This document shows, in pieces, positions 32,943 to 41,148 of a DNA stretch of 64,000 nt. The translations under genes were made by a program, and so were the position numbers. The notes under the pieces were generated by a model. That model had not been told where the DNA came from and did not search any database. It worked only from the letters and a program-made list of their open reading frames with translations. Each line of letters opens with the position of its first letter. Within the stretch, counting starts at the first letter, position 1. The stretch covers positions 1 through 64,000 of the forward strand of contig NZ_JACSJI010000003.1 in NCBI RefSeq assembly GCF_014349105.1. The letters run 5' to 3'. The stretch is from Caulobacter sp. 17J80-11. Its GTDB lineage: Bacteria; Pseudomonadota; Alphaproteobacteria; Caulobacterales; Caulobacteraceae.

Positions 32943-34898
32943 CTAGCGCGTTTCGGCCGCGCGCGCGAACTCGGCGGCGAGGCCGGCGTAGAAGTCGCCG
33001 CGGCCGCCGCCGGCGGCGCGCACAGCATCGAACTCCAGCATCGGCTCGTCGCGGCTGGCCGCCTCCATGAACCGCCGCCAGATCTCGGCCGGCAGGTCGC
33101 CGCCGACCACGCCGTTCATCGGCCGGCCGTCGTCGTTGCCGACCCAGACGCCGGCCACCTGGTCGGGGGTGAAGCCGACGAACCAGGCGTCCCGATTGTT
33201 CTGGCTGGTGCCGGTCTTGCCCGCCGCCGGGCGGCCGAAGGCGGCCCGCTTGCCCGTGCCGTGGGTGACCACGCCGGTCATCATCCGCACCATCGACCCG
33301 GCCCGGGCGGCGTCGAACACCACCAGCGGCGCGGGCGCCCCGTGCCGCCACAGCACCACGCCGTCCGACCGGTCCACCTCCTCCACCAGGTAGGGCGGGG
33401 TGCGCCGGCCGCCCTGCGGGAAGGCCTGGTAGGCCCCGGTCAGGTCCCAGAGCGTGGTCTCGTAGGCGCCCAGAGCGATCGGCAGCTTGGGCCGATCCGG
33501 CAGGCCGACGATGCCGAAGCGGCGGGCCACGTCGGCCACGCGCTCCGGGCCGACCTCGGCCGTCAGCCGCGCGGCGACCGTGTTGCTGGAGACCGCCAGC
33601 GCGTCCTCCAGGCTGATCTCCGGCCCGACCGAGGCGCTTTCGGTCGGGGTCCACAGGCCGAAGGCCACCGGCGCGGTCGAGCGGATGTCGGTCGGCTGGG
33701 CGCCGGCCTCCAGCGCCGCGGCCCAGACGAACGGCTTGAAGGCCGAGCCCGGCTGGCGGCGGGCCTGGACCGCGCGGTTGAACGCGCTCGTGTCGTGGTC
33801 GCGGCCGCCGACCAGGGCGCGCACCGCGCCGCCGGGGCCGAGCGCCACCAGGGCGGCCTGGCTGACGCCGGCGTCCGGCCCTCTCGCCTGAAGCGCTTCG
33901 CGCACGGTCTGGGCGGCGACGCCCTGCAGCCGCGGATCGACGGTCAGGCGCACGACCAGGTCGCCGGCGCGGCCCTGGGCGCGCTTGCGGGCCTCGGCCG
34001 CCGCCACGTCGATCACCCAGGCCAGGTCGCCCTCGCCCTTGTGCGGCACGACGATGATCTGCTGCAGGGTGGCGACGCGGGCCTGGCCGCGGTTGATCCA
34101 GCCCTCGTCCTGCATGCGCTCCAGCACCAGCCGGCCGCGCTTGAGCGCGCCCTTCGGATTGCGGGTCGGGTTGAGCACGGAGGGCGCCTGGGGCAGGCCG
34201 GCCAGCACGGCGGCCTCGGCCAGGCTCAGCTGCTGGGCGGACTTGCCGAAATAGGTGTGGGCGGCCGCGTCGATGCCGAAGGCGTTCTCGCCCAGGAACA
34301 CGCGGTTCAGATAGAGTTCGAGCAGTTCGTCCTTGCTCAGGCGCCGCTCCAGCACGAAGGCCAGGATCACCTCCTGCAGCTTGCGCTTGAAGCTGCGCTC
34401 GCTGGTCAGGAACAGGTCGCGCACCAGCTGCTGGGTCAGGGTCGAGGCGCCCTCGCGGGTCTCGCCGGCCTTGGCGTTGACCAGGGCGGCGCGCGCCACG
34501 CCCTTGAGGTCGACGCCGCTGTGGCTGCGGAAGCGGCGGTCTTCGGCCGCCAGGAAGGCCAGCGGCACGTAGGGCGGCAGCTCGGACAGCTTCACCTGGC
34601 GGCCGTACTTCGGCCCCCGCGTGGCCACCACCTGGCCGTTGCGGTCGAGGAAGGTCATGCCCGGCGCGCGGCCGTAGGCGGCGAGCTCGGCGTTCGGCGG
34701 CACCCGCGGCAGATCGCCCAGATAATGGCGCCAGGCCTGGGCCACGCCGACCAGCGCCAGCAGGGCCACGCCGGCCGCCGCGGCGATCAGGCCGCGGGCG
34801 AGCCGGTTGAGCCGCCGGTCGCGCTGATGCAGAAGGTCGGCGCGGAAGGTCGCCGACCCCATATCTTCCTCAGCGCCGTATCCAGGCCGCTCGTCCAT
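32943..34898 (-). CDS. Class A penicillin-binding protein (PBP1-type)
   Basis: A 651-residue bifunctional peptidoglycan synthase. A short cytoplasmic N-terminus and one membrane segment (about residues 35-55) precede the GT51 transglycosylase domain (FLAAEDRRFRSHSGVDLKG with the catalytic Glu, GASTLTQQLVRDLF, KRKLQEVILAFVLERRL). The transpeptidase domain has SxxK in PGSAFKPF, SxN in AVSSNTVAAR and KTGTS. It polymerises and cross-links glycan strands at the periplasmic face. It lacks the ODD/UB2H insertions of E. coli PBP1a/1b, resembling the smaller PBP1C or alphaproteobacterial Pbp enzymes. It is divergent from the YcgN-like gene with only 30 bp between the starts. Confidence 0.92.
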   Translation of the reverse strand: MDERPGYGAEEDMGSATFRADLLHQRDRRLNRLARGLIAAAAGVALLALVGVAQAWRHYLGDLPRVPPNAELAAYGRAPGMTFLDRNGQVVATRGPKYGRQVKLSELPPYVPLAFLAAEDRRFRSHSGVDLKGVARAALVNAKAGETREGASTLTQQLVRDLFLTSERSFKRKLQEVILAFVLERRLSKDELLELYLNRVFLGENAFGIDAAAHTYFGKSAQQLSLAEAAVLAGLPQAPSVLNPTRNPKGALKRGRLVLERMQDEGWINRGQARVATLQQIIVVPHKGEGDLAWVIDVAAAEARKRAQGRAGDLVVRLTVDPRLQGVAAQTVREALQARGPDAGVSQAALVALGPGGAVRALVGGRDHDTSAFNRAVQARRQPGSAFKPFVWAAALEAGAQPTDIRSTAPVAFGLWTPTESASVGPEISLEDALAVSSNTVAARLTAEVGPERVADVARRFGIVGLPDRPKLPIALGAYETTLWDLTGAYQAFPQGGRRTPPYLVEEVDRSDGVVLWRHGAPAPLVVFDAARAGSMVRMMTGVVTHGTGKRAAFGRPAAGKTGTSQNNRDAWFVGFTPDQVAGVWVGNDDGRPMNGVVGGDLPAEIWRRFMEAASRDEPMLEFDAVRAAGGGRGDFYAGLAAEFARAAETR

Positions 34899-34928
34899 GT
34901 CGCCTCAGTTCCAGGACCGCCTTACCTG

Positions 34929-35393
34929 ATGACGCAAAAGCCCTTCTGGGAAACTAAGCGATTGGAACAAATGACCGCCGCGGAGTGGGAAAGCCTCTGC
35001 GACGGCTGCGGCCTGTGCTGCCTGGTGCGCTTCGAGGACGAGGAGACCGGCGAGGTCATCCCCACCCGGGTGTCCTGCAAGCTGTTCGACGCGAACCTGT
35101 GCCGCTGCAAGGACTACGAGAACCGCAAGAAGCACGTTCCGGACTGCATCAAGCTGACGCCCTGGAACGTCGAGGACCTGGAGTGGATGCCCAAGAGCTG
35201 CGCCTACCGGCGTCTGCACGAGGGCAAGACCCTGCCGCGCTGGCATCCGCTGATCACCGGCGATCCGGAGAGCGTGCACAAGGCCGGGGTCAGCATCCGC
35301 GGCCAGGTGGTCTCGGAAGAGGCGCTGGACGATCCCGAGGACGCCCTCGACTTCACCGCCTGGGACCTGTCGAAGGACCGCGGCGACGACTGA
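34929..35393 (+). CDS. YcgN/UPF0260 family cysteine-cluster protein
   Basis: A 154-residue cytoplasmic protein of the YkgJ/YcgN cysteine-cluster type. The N-terminal signature is WETKRLEQMTAAEWESLCDG, then CGLCCLVRFED. Further cysteines lie in VSCKLFDANLCRCKDY, PDCIKL and KSCAYR, giving at least eight conserved cysteines that probably bind zinc or an iron-sulfur cluster. The family is conserved and has no assigned reaction. The ATG at 34929 starts MTQKPFWETK as in relatives. Confidence 0.88.
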   Translation: MTQKPFWETKRLEQMTAAEWESLCDGCGLCCLVRFEDEETGEVIPTRVSCKLFDANLCRCKDYENRKKHVPDCIKLTPWNVEDLEWMPKSCAYRRLHEGKTLPRWHPLITGDPESVHKAGVSIRGQVVSEEALDDPEDALDFTAWDLSKDRGDD

Positions 35394-35430
35394 CGCGGGC
35401 CGGGCGGACCCGACCCGCGTCGCAGGCGAC

Positions 35431-35910
35431 TTAGATTTCGGCCGGGGCCGGCTCGGCCGCCGGGGTTCCCGGAGGCGGGCCGTAGCGGTTGTCGCCCGCC
35501 TGGCCGCCGCTGAGGCCGACCCACAGCAGGAAGATGAAGCTCACCAGGCACGCGCCGCCCAGGAACAGGGCCGCGCCGCCCAAGCCGGCGATCATGGTCG
35601 TGGGGTCCACGTTGTCGCCCTGGGCGGCCGCGGCGATGATCGCCATGCCGCCGGTGACGCCGGCCCCGATGATGGCGGCCGCGCCGACGCCGAAGGGAAT
35701 CAGCTGCAGCCAGCCGCTCTTGCCCATGTCGTGCAGACGCTTGGTGTAGAGCACGATCCAGCACCAGATCGTCACGAAGCCCGCGATCGTCCCGATCACC
35801 GGGATGAAGTTAATCACCACGCCCACGCCGAGCAGGATCAGAAAGCCGATCCAGAATTCCTGGCGGTTGATCCGGCCGGCGCCGGAGAAAAAGAGGCTCT
35901 TCCAGTCCAT
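35431..35910 (-). CDS. DUF805 family inner-membrane protein
   Basis: A 159-residue membrane protein. The DUF805 pattern is clear: LFFSGAGRINRQEFWIGFLI, then WCWIVLYTKRLHDMGKSGWL with the RLHD-x-G-x-SGW hallmark, and about four membrane segments. The C-terminal tail is Gly/Pro-rich (GDNRYGPPPGTPAAEPAP). Function of the family is unknown. A 218-bp spacer, with a perfect palindrome GCATTAATGC at 36050-36059, separates it from the divergent dnaJ-like gene. Confidence 0.9.
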   Translation of the reverse strand: MDWKSLFFSGAGRINRQEFWIGFLILLGVGVVINFIPVIGTIAGFVTIWCWIVLYTKRLHDMGKSGWLQLIPFGVGAAAIIGAGVTGGMAIIAAAAQGDNVDPTTMIAGLGGAALFLGGACLVSFIFLLWVGLSGGQAGDNRYGPPPGTPAAEPAPAEI

Positions 35911-36128
35911 TTGTTCCCCTTCGGACCCCGTGGGTCCCGTCTGTCCGTGAGATCACTCGCGCGACAATACGGAGAACATCGTTAGCTGAATCGCGGGGAC
36001 GGTCGAGCCTGAGCTGCGGTGACGCTTCCGGGCGAAGACGGTTACTGTTGCATTAATGCCACGATTTCACTTGCGCGGCGTACGGGATCGCTTCATTCGT
36101 TTGGGTCGTTCGACGAGCGCCCCGGACC

Positions 36129-37058
36129 ATGTTTGAACAGCGCGTGGCTACTGACCCCTACAAAGAACTCGGCGTCGCGCGCGGCGCCAGCCAGGACGAG
36201 TTGCGCAAGGCGTTCCGCAAGCTCGCCAAGGAATTCCACCCCGACCGCAACCCCGGCGACAAGAAGGCCGAGGAGCGGTTCAAGCGGGTGAGCGCGGCCT
36301 TCGACCTGCTGGGCGATCCGGACAAGCGCGCCCGCTTCGACCGCGGCGAGATCGACGCCGACGGGCGCGACACCTTTCGCGGCTTCCAGCCCGGCGGCGG
36401 CGGCGGAGCCGGGGGCTCGCCGTTCGGGGCGGGCGGCCGGTTCGAGGGCGTGGACCTCGAAGACATCTTCGACATGTTCGGCGGGGTCGGCGGCGTGCCG
36501 CGCGGCGGCCCGCGCTCCAGCGGCCCGGCCAAGGGCCACGACGTGCGCGCCCGGCTGGAGATCGACCTGGAGGACTCCATCATCGGGGCCACCAAGCGCA
36601 TCGCCTTCTCCGACGGCCGCACCCTGGACGTGACCATTCCGCAGGGGGCCTCCGACGGCCAGGTCCTGCGCCTCAAAGGGCAGGGCGCGCCCGCGCGCGC
36701 CGGGGGCGCGCCCGGCGACGCCCTGATCGAGCTGGGCGTGAAGCCGCACCCGATCTTCCGCCGCGAGGGCGGCGACCTGCACATGGACCTGCCGGTCTCG
36801 GTCCCGGACGCGGTGCTGGGCGGCAAGGTCCAGGCCCCGACCCCGGACGGGACGGTGTCGCTGAACGTGCCCAAGGGCGCCAACTCCGGCTCCATGCTGC
36901 GCCTGAAAGGGCGTGGCGCGATCGATCCGCGCACCCGCCAGCGCGGCGATCTGTTCGCCCGGCTGATCGTGACCCTGCCGGACGCGCCGGACCCGGCCCT
37001 GGACGCCTTTGCCGAGAAGTGGCGCAAGGAGCGCCCCTACGCGCCCAAGCGGCGTTAG
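36129..37058 (+). CDS. DnaJ/CbpA-type co-chaperone
   Basis: A 309-residue type II (B) J-protein. The J domain is at about residues 9-72 (DPYKELGVARGASQDELRKA, HPD in KEFHPDRN), followed by a Gly/Phe-rich linker (PGGGGGAGGSPFGAGGRFEG) and two beta-barrel peptide-binding domains (about 140-300, RLKGQGAPARAGGAPGDALI, VDLPVSVPDAVLGG-like segment). There is no CxxCxGxG zinc region, so it is CbpA-like rather than DnaJ itself. It delivers clients to DnaK and stimulates its ATPase. Single-gene unit. Confidence 0.9.
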   Translation: MFEQRVATDPYKELGVARGASQDELRKAFRKLAKEFHPDRNPGDKKAEERFKRVSAAFDLLGDPDKRARFDRGEIDADGRDTFRGFQPGGGGGAGGSPFGAGGRFEGVDLEDIFDMFGGVGGVPRGGPRSSGPAKGHDVRARLEIDLEDSIIGATKRIAFSDGRTLDVTIPQGASDGQVLRLKGQGAPARAGGAPGDALIELGVKPHPIFRREGGDLHMDLPVSVPDAVLGGKVQAPTPDGTVSLNVPKGANSGSMLRLKGRGAIDPRTRQRGDLFARLIVTLPDAPDPALDAFAEKWRKERPYAPKRR

Positions 37059-37182
37059 GCCGGGTTCCGCGCGAGCGGATTCGGTTTTGCGATCGGAACG
37101 CCCTCAAGCTTTTGATCGCGCCGAACGTCCCCATTTGGAAATCCGACGTTCCGCAAGCGGTGTATGATCGGCTAAGCACGCC

Positions 37183-37199
37183 GTTCAGTCGCCGTTCAG
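37183..37199 (+). promoter_or_regulatory. Direct repeat GTTCAG-N5-GTTCAG, likely response-regulator box
   Basis: Two exact GTTCAG hexamers (37183-37188 and 37194-37199) are spaced 11 bases centre to centre, the geometry of PhoP/OmpR-type operators. They lie 24 bases before the start of the PepSY gene that heads an operon encoding such a regulator. A TATGAT -10-like element is at 37163-37168. Confidence 0.5.
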
Positions 37200-37223
37200 G
37201 GCCGATCAGTCAGAGAGGGGGCC

Positions 37224-37589
37224 ATGAAGAAGTCCGTCGTCATGCTCGCGCTCGCGCTGCTCGCCCTCGGGGCGGAAGGCGCCTCCGCGCAGGTCTGGGA
37301 CGTCCAGAACCGCGGCCACGGCCGCGGCGGCGGACGGCCGGAGGATTTCCGCAACGACCTGCGCGGCCAGGACGCGGCCCGCGAAGGCGTGCGCGAAGGC
37401 CGGCGCGTGCCGCTGGGCCGGGTGCTGGCCGACATCGACCGGCGCACGCCGGGGCGCATCCTCAACAGCTGGGAAGAACAAGGCCGCGACGGGCGCCCGA
37501 TCTATCGGGTGCGCTGGCAGGCCGAGGACGGGCGTCGGATCGACTACATCGTCGACGCCGAAAGCGGGCGGATTCTGGGGGCGGACTGA
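37224..37589 (+). CDS. Exported PepSY-domain protein
   Basis: A 121-residue protein: signal peptide MKKSVVMLALALLALGAEGASA, an Arg/Gly-rich charged stretch, then one PepSY-like domain (VPLGRVLADIDRRTPGRILN, YRVRWQAEDGRRIDYIVDAE, SGRIL). PepSY domains bind or inhibit in the periplasm. Small PepSY proteins are often encoded just before an OmpR-type regulator and kinase and probably modulate the kinase. GAGAGGGGG is the ribosome binding site. The response-regulator start is only 8 bases after the stop. Confidence 0.85.
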   Translation: MKKSVVMLALALLALGAEGASAQVWDVQNRGHGRGGGRPEDFRNDLRGQDAAREGVREGRRVPLGRVLADIDRRTPGRILNSWEEQGRDGRPIYRVRWQAEDGRRIDYIVDAESGRILGAD

Positions 37590-37597
37590 AGGAACTC

Positions 37598-38275
37598 ATG
37601 CGCGTATTGCTGGTCGAAGACGATCCCGACATCTCCCGCCAACTGAAGCAGGCCCTCGGCGACGCGGGCTACGCCGTCGACCACGCCGCCGACGGCGAGG
37701 AGGCTCACTACCTCGGCGAAAACGAGCCCTATGACGTCGTGGTGCTGGACCTCGGCCTGCCGAAGATCGACGGCGTGTCGGTGCTCGAGCGCTGGCGGCG
37801 CGAGGGCAAGACCACGCCGGTGCTGATCCTGACCGCGCGCGCGGCCTGGTCGGACAAGGTCGCCGGCTTCGACGCCGGGGCCGACGACTACCTGACCAAG
37901 CCGTTCCACACCGAAGAGCTGCTGGCCCGCCTGCGCGCCCTGCTGCGCCGGGCCGCCGGCCACGCCGCCCCGTCGCTGTCCTGCGGCGGCCTGCGCCTCG
38001 ACCCGCGCGCCGCCCGCGCGTCGGTCAACGGCGAGCCGCTGCGCCTGACCTCGCTGGAATACCGGCTGCTGCACTATCTGATGATGCACCAGGGCCGGGT
38101 GATCAGCCGCACCGAGCTGGTCGAACACCTGTACGACCAGGACTTCGACCGCGACTCCAACACCGTCGAGGTGTTCGTCGGCCGGGTGCGCAAGAAGATC
38201 GGGTCCGACCGCATCGAGACCGTGCGCGGTCTCGGCTACCGCCTGGTGCCGCTCGAGGGCGAGGCCGCGGCTTGA
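37598..38275 (+). CDS. OmpR/PhoP-family response regulator
   Basis: A 225-residue regulator. The receiver domain has the acidic pair in LLVEDDPD, phospho-Asp51 in VVVLDLGLPK, Thr in ILTARA and Lys in YLTKPFHTE. The C-terminal winged helix has ALRLTSLEYRLLHYLM-type segment and TVEVFVGRVRKKIG. It resembles PhoP/QseB/FeuP regulators. Its stop overlaps the TTG start of the kinase gene. It likely binds the GTTCAG direct repeat upstream of the operon, by inference. Confidence 0.92.
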   Translation: MRVLLVEDDPDISRQLKQALGDAGYAVDHAADGEEAHYLGENEPYDVVVLDLGLPKIDGVSVLERWRREGKTTPVLILTARAAWSDKVAGFDAGADDYLTKPFHTEELLARLRALLRRAAGHAAPSLSCGGLRLDPRAARASVNGEPLRLTSLEYRLLHYLMMHQGRVISRTELVEHLYDQDFDRDSNTVEVFVGRVRKKIGSDRIETVRGLGYRLVPLEGEAAA

Positions 38276-39687
38276 GCGGCGAGGCGCAGGCCCCCGCCGA
38301 AAACGGGCGGGGGCGGCCGCGCGAAGGCTCGCTGGTCCGCCGCCTGATCGCGCTGGCGGCCGGCTGGATCCTGGTCGCCCTGATCCTGACCGGCGCGGTC
38401 CTGACCACCTTCTTCAAGCAGGCGGCGCTCAGCCGCTTCCAGGACGGGGTGGCCGAGATCGCCGAGGGCCTGCTGGCCGGCACGACCGTGTCGGCCGACG
38501 GGAAGGTCGCCGCGCCGGACCTGATCGACGCCCGGTCGCTGCGCACCTATTCGGGCACTTACTGGCAGATCGCCGAGCCGACCCCGGCCGGCATCCATCC
38601 GCTGTCGCGCTCGCGCTCGCTGTGGGACGCCGACCTGGACGGCCCGCCCAAGGGCCTGGAGCAGGCGATCGCCAGGCTGGGCAAGCCGGTGTTCTACGAC
38701 GCCGTCGGCCCCGACGGTCGGCCGCTGCGGGCGGTCGCCATCGTGGCCCTGCTGCCGGAACGGACCGAGCCGCTGATCTTCATGGCCGCCCAGGACCGCA
38801 CGCCGGTGGACCAGGACGCGCGCCGCTTCGCCACCCTGACCTGGATCGCTCTGCTGCTGTTGGGCGGCGGCCTGGTCGCCGCCGTGCTGCTGCAGGTGCG
38901 CGTCGGCCTGTCGCCGCTGTTCGACCTGGGCCGGGCCATCGCCCAGGTGCGCCAGGGCAAGGCCCAGCGCCTGACCGGCGTGTGGCCGCGCGAGATCTCG
39001 CCCCTGGCCGGCGAGCTGAACGCCCTGCTGGACCACAACCAGGAGGTCGTGGAGCGCCAGCGCACCCACGTCGGCAACCTCGCCCACGCCCTGAAGACCC
39101 CGATCTCGGTCATGCTGGCCGAGACCGAACGCCACCCGGGCGAGCTCGCCGAGGTGGTCTCGCGCCAGGCCGCCGCCATGCGCGGCCACGTCGATCACCA
39201 CCTGCGCCGCGCCCGCGCCGCCGCCCGCGCCCAGACCGCCGGCGAGCGCACCCTGATCGAGCCGGTGATGGACGAGCTGGCCGTCACCCTGGAGCGGGTG
39301 TTCCAGGACAAGGGCGTGGTCATCGACTGGCGGGCGCCGGAAGACCTCTGGTTCCGCGGCGAGCGGCAGGACTTTTTGGAGATCGCCGGCAACATCATGG
39401 AGAACGCCGGGAAATGGTGCCGCGGCCGGGTCCGCGCCGACGCCACACCGTCCGGGCCGGGACGCCTGACCCTCACCGTCGAGGACGACGGGCCGGGCCT
39501 GCCGGCCGACCGCCGCGACCAGGCGCTGAAGCGCGGCGCCCGGCTGGACGAGAGCGCGCCGGGCTCGGGCCTGGGCCTGTCCATCGTCGACGAACTGGTC
39601 CGCGCCTATGGCGGCCGCCTGACCCTGGGTGACGCGTCCATGGGCGGCCTGAAGGTCGTGGTCGAGCTGCCCGCCGCGGAGACCTGA
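38272..39687 (+). CDS. Sensor histidine kinase, PhoQ/FeuQ-like
   Basis: A 471-residue kinase starting at a TTG that overlaps the regulator stop. Two membrane segments (about residues 23-46 and 186-208) bracket a periplasmic sensor of about 140 residues; a HAMP-like linker follows, then the DHp helix with the phospho-His in GNLAHALKTPISVM, and the ATPase domain with N box NIMENAGKWC, G1 DDGPGLP and G2 GSGLGLSIV. It is the partner of the upstream response regulator. The PepSY protein probably feeds into its sensing domain. The signal is unknown. Confidence 0.92.
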   Translation: MSGEAQAPAENGRGRPREGSLVRRLIALAAGWILVALILTGAVLTTFFKQAALSRFQDGVAEIAEGLLAGTTVSADGKVAAPDLIDARSLRTYSGTYWQIAEPTPAGIHPLSRSRSLWDADLDGPPKGLEQAIARLGKPVFYDAVGPDGRPLRAVAIVALLPERTEPLIFMAAQDRTPVDQDARRFATLTWIALLLLGGGLVAAVLLQVRVGLSPLFDLGRAIAQVRQGKAQRLTGVWPREISPLAGELNALLDHNQEVVERQRTHVGNLAHALKTPISVMLAETERHPGELAEVVSRQAAAMRGHVDHHLRRARAAARAQTAGERTLIEPVMDELAVTLERVFQDKGVVIDWRAPEDLWFRGERQDFLEIAGNIMENAGKWCRGRVRADATPSGPGRLTLTVEDDGPGLPADRRDQALKRGARLDESAPGSGLGLSIVDELVRAYGGRLTLGDASMGGLKVVVELPAAET

Positions 39688-39764
39688 ATAAGGTCAGCCG
39701 AATTTTAACCTTACGGGGTTATCGCGGATGGGAGGCGCCGTGCGGCGCCGCTCGGAGCGCGTTC

Positions 39765-41123
39765 ATGCCCGGTCCCACGACGGCTCAGTTCGAGGCGATC
39801 CGCAGCCTGCTGCAGGCCGCGCCCGACCACGCGCTCGCCCATCTCGCCTCCGCCCTGGCCAGCGCGCACGCCGAACCGGTGCGCCGCGTGCGCGACATGC
39901 TCTCCGCCGAGCAGGCCGACCGGATCACCCGCAAGGCGGTGTTCGCGCCGCTGACGCCCATGTTCGAGCCGCGCCCTGACGCGCTCGCGGGGCCGGCCTT
40001 CCCCAGGCGCGTCCTGAATTCCCTGTGGCGGACCATGAAGACCTCGGACGCGGGCCTGATCGCCGCGGCCGAAGAGGCGCGCCTGGACTGGCGCAACGGC
40101 GACCCGACCCCGCCGGAGTTCGACCGCCTGTGCGCGCGCGCCGCCGCCCTGCTCGCCCAGCGGCCGCAGGACTTCTTCCCGGAGGGCGACGCCGCCCGCG
40201 TGCGCGAACTGGTGCTTTATCTGGGCCTCACGCCGATCGCGCGGCAGGCGCTGCTGCACCTGGCCGGCTGGGTCACCCGCCTCAGCGAAGAGCGGGCCGC
40301 CGTGCTGAAGCTGACCCTGAAGGACGCCGACGCGGTCTCTTCCGACGGCGTGCCGCGTCTGCTCGAGATCCTGTTCGGGCACCTCCCGGAACCCGCCTTG
40401 GTGCTGCGCCTGATCTCGGCCGCCACCGACCGGGCTAGCGACCGCTATCTGGCGGAATCGGAACTCGCCGCCTTCGGCGATCGCCTGCTGACCGAGGCCG
40501 AGGCCCGCCTGGACCGGCTGAAGACCTTCAACCCGGACACCGGCCCGGCCGGCGCGCGCCGCGCGGCCGACGACGTCGCCTTCGTCTGCGCCACCCTGGC
40601 CGAGTTCGAACAATCGGTGGACCTGTCGCGCGAGGGACCGTGGGGCAAGCGCGTGGCGGCCGCGCGGGCGACCGCGGCCTCGACCATGGAGAGCCGTCTG
40701 CGCGACGTGGAAGAGGCGGTGGCCGCCGCCCTCCCGACCCAGAGCGTGCGCGTGGCCGGCCGCATGAGCCGCGCCGCCCCGAGCGTCGCCAGCGGCCCCG
40801 ATCCCCGCGCGGTCGAGCGGGCGCACGCCATGGTCGCCCTGCTGGACGCCGCGCGCACGTCGGCCGGCGTCGGCGGCTATGGCTCGCTGCGCAACAGCAT
40901 CGCCGAGAAGCTCGGCGAACGGCTGGAGGGCTACGCCGACGAGGTCGTCCACCTGCTGAACCACGGCGAAGCCCCCGATGAGACCCGCGCGCGGGCCTAT
41001 CTGGAGGTCGCGGCCCAGTTCATCGCCCTGGTCCGCGACGCGAAGGCCGCCCAGGTGGTGCGCCGACGCGCCGCCGCGGCCGGTGGCGGCGCCCCCCTCG
41101 CAACCGAGCGCCTTAGGGCGTAA
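39765..41123 (+). CDS. Conserved helical protein of unknown function
   Basis: A 452-residue protein, predicted wholly helical and soluble, with no signal peptide. Recognisable segments are an N-terminal helical part (FEAIRSLLQAAPDHALAHLA), a VLNSLWRTMKTSD motif and repeated Leu/Ala-rich helices. I know no family name for it. The general style is like the helical-repeat proteins at 12557 and 24869, but I see no DUF2336 hallmark. It is preceded by a lone TTTTAACC and ends 25 bases before ccmI, separated by a hairpin. Confidence 0.7.
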   Translation: MPGPTTAQFEAIRSLLQAAPDHALAHLASALASAHAEPVRRVRDMLSAEQADRITRKAVFAPLTPMFEPRPDALAGPAFPRRVLNSLWRTMKTSDAGLIAAAEEARLDWRNGDPTPPEFDRLCARAAALLAQRPQDFFPEGDAARVRELVLYLGLTPIARQALLHLAGWVTRLSEERAAVLKLTLKDADAVSSDGVPRLLEILFGHLPEPALVLRLISAATDRASDRYLAESELAAFGDRLLTEAEARLDRLKTFNPDTGPAGARRAADDVAFVCATLAEFEQSVDLSREGPWGKRVAAARATAASTMESRLRDVEEAVAAALPTQSVRVAGRMSRAAPSVASGPDPRAVERAHAMVALLDAARTSAGVGGYGSLRNSIAEKLGERLEGYADEVVHLLNHGEAPDETRARAYLEVAAQFIALVRDAKAAQVVRRRAAAAGGGAPLATERLRA

Positions 41124-41124
41124 G

Positions 41125-41148
41125 GAGCGCTCCGTAACCGGAGCGCTC
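41125..41148 (+). promoter_or_regulatory. Perfect hairpin abutting the ccmI start codon
   Basis: GAGCGCTCCG (41125-41134) and CGGAGCGCTC (41139-41148) form a perfect 10-bp stem with loop TAAC, ending exactly one base before the ATG at 41149. The AAGGAG at 41122-41127 is half inside the left arm and a second GGAG is in the right arm. It could terminate the upstream gene or control ccmI translation. Confidence 0.55.

Noticed and set aside
32743-33654. N-terminal extension of uup by about 300 residues
   Set aside because: It runs through palindromic repeats and the penicillin-binding protein gene in an Arg/Gly-rich frame; the ATG at 32742 gives the normal Uup length.
37095-37120. EcfG promoter upstream of the PepSY gene (GGAAC at 37095-37099)
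   Set aside because: No CGTT or GTT appears 16-18 bases downstream.
39700-39722. CtrA box before the 39765-41123 gene
   Set aside because: Only one TTAA half-site; the next TTA is ten bases away rather than seven.
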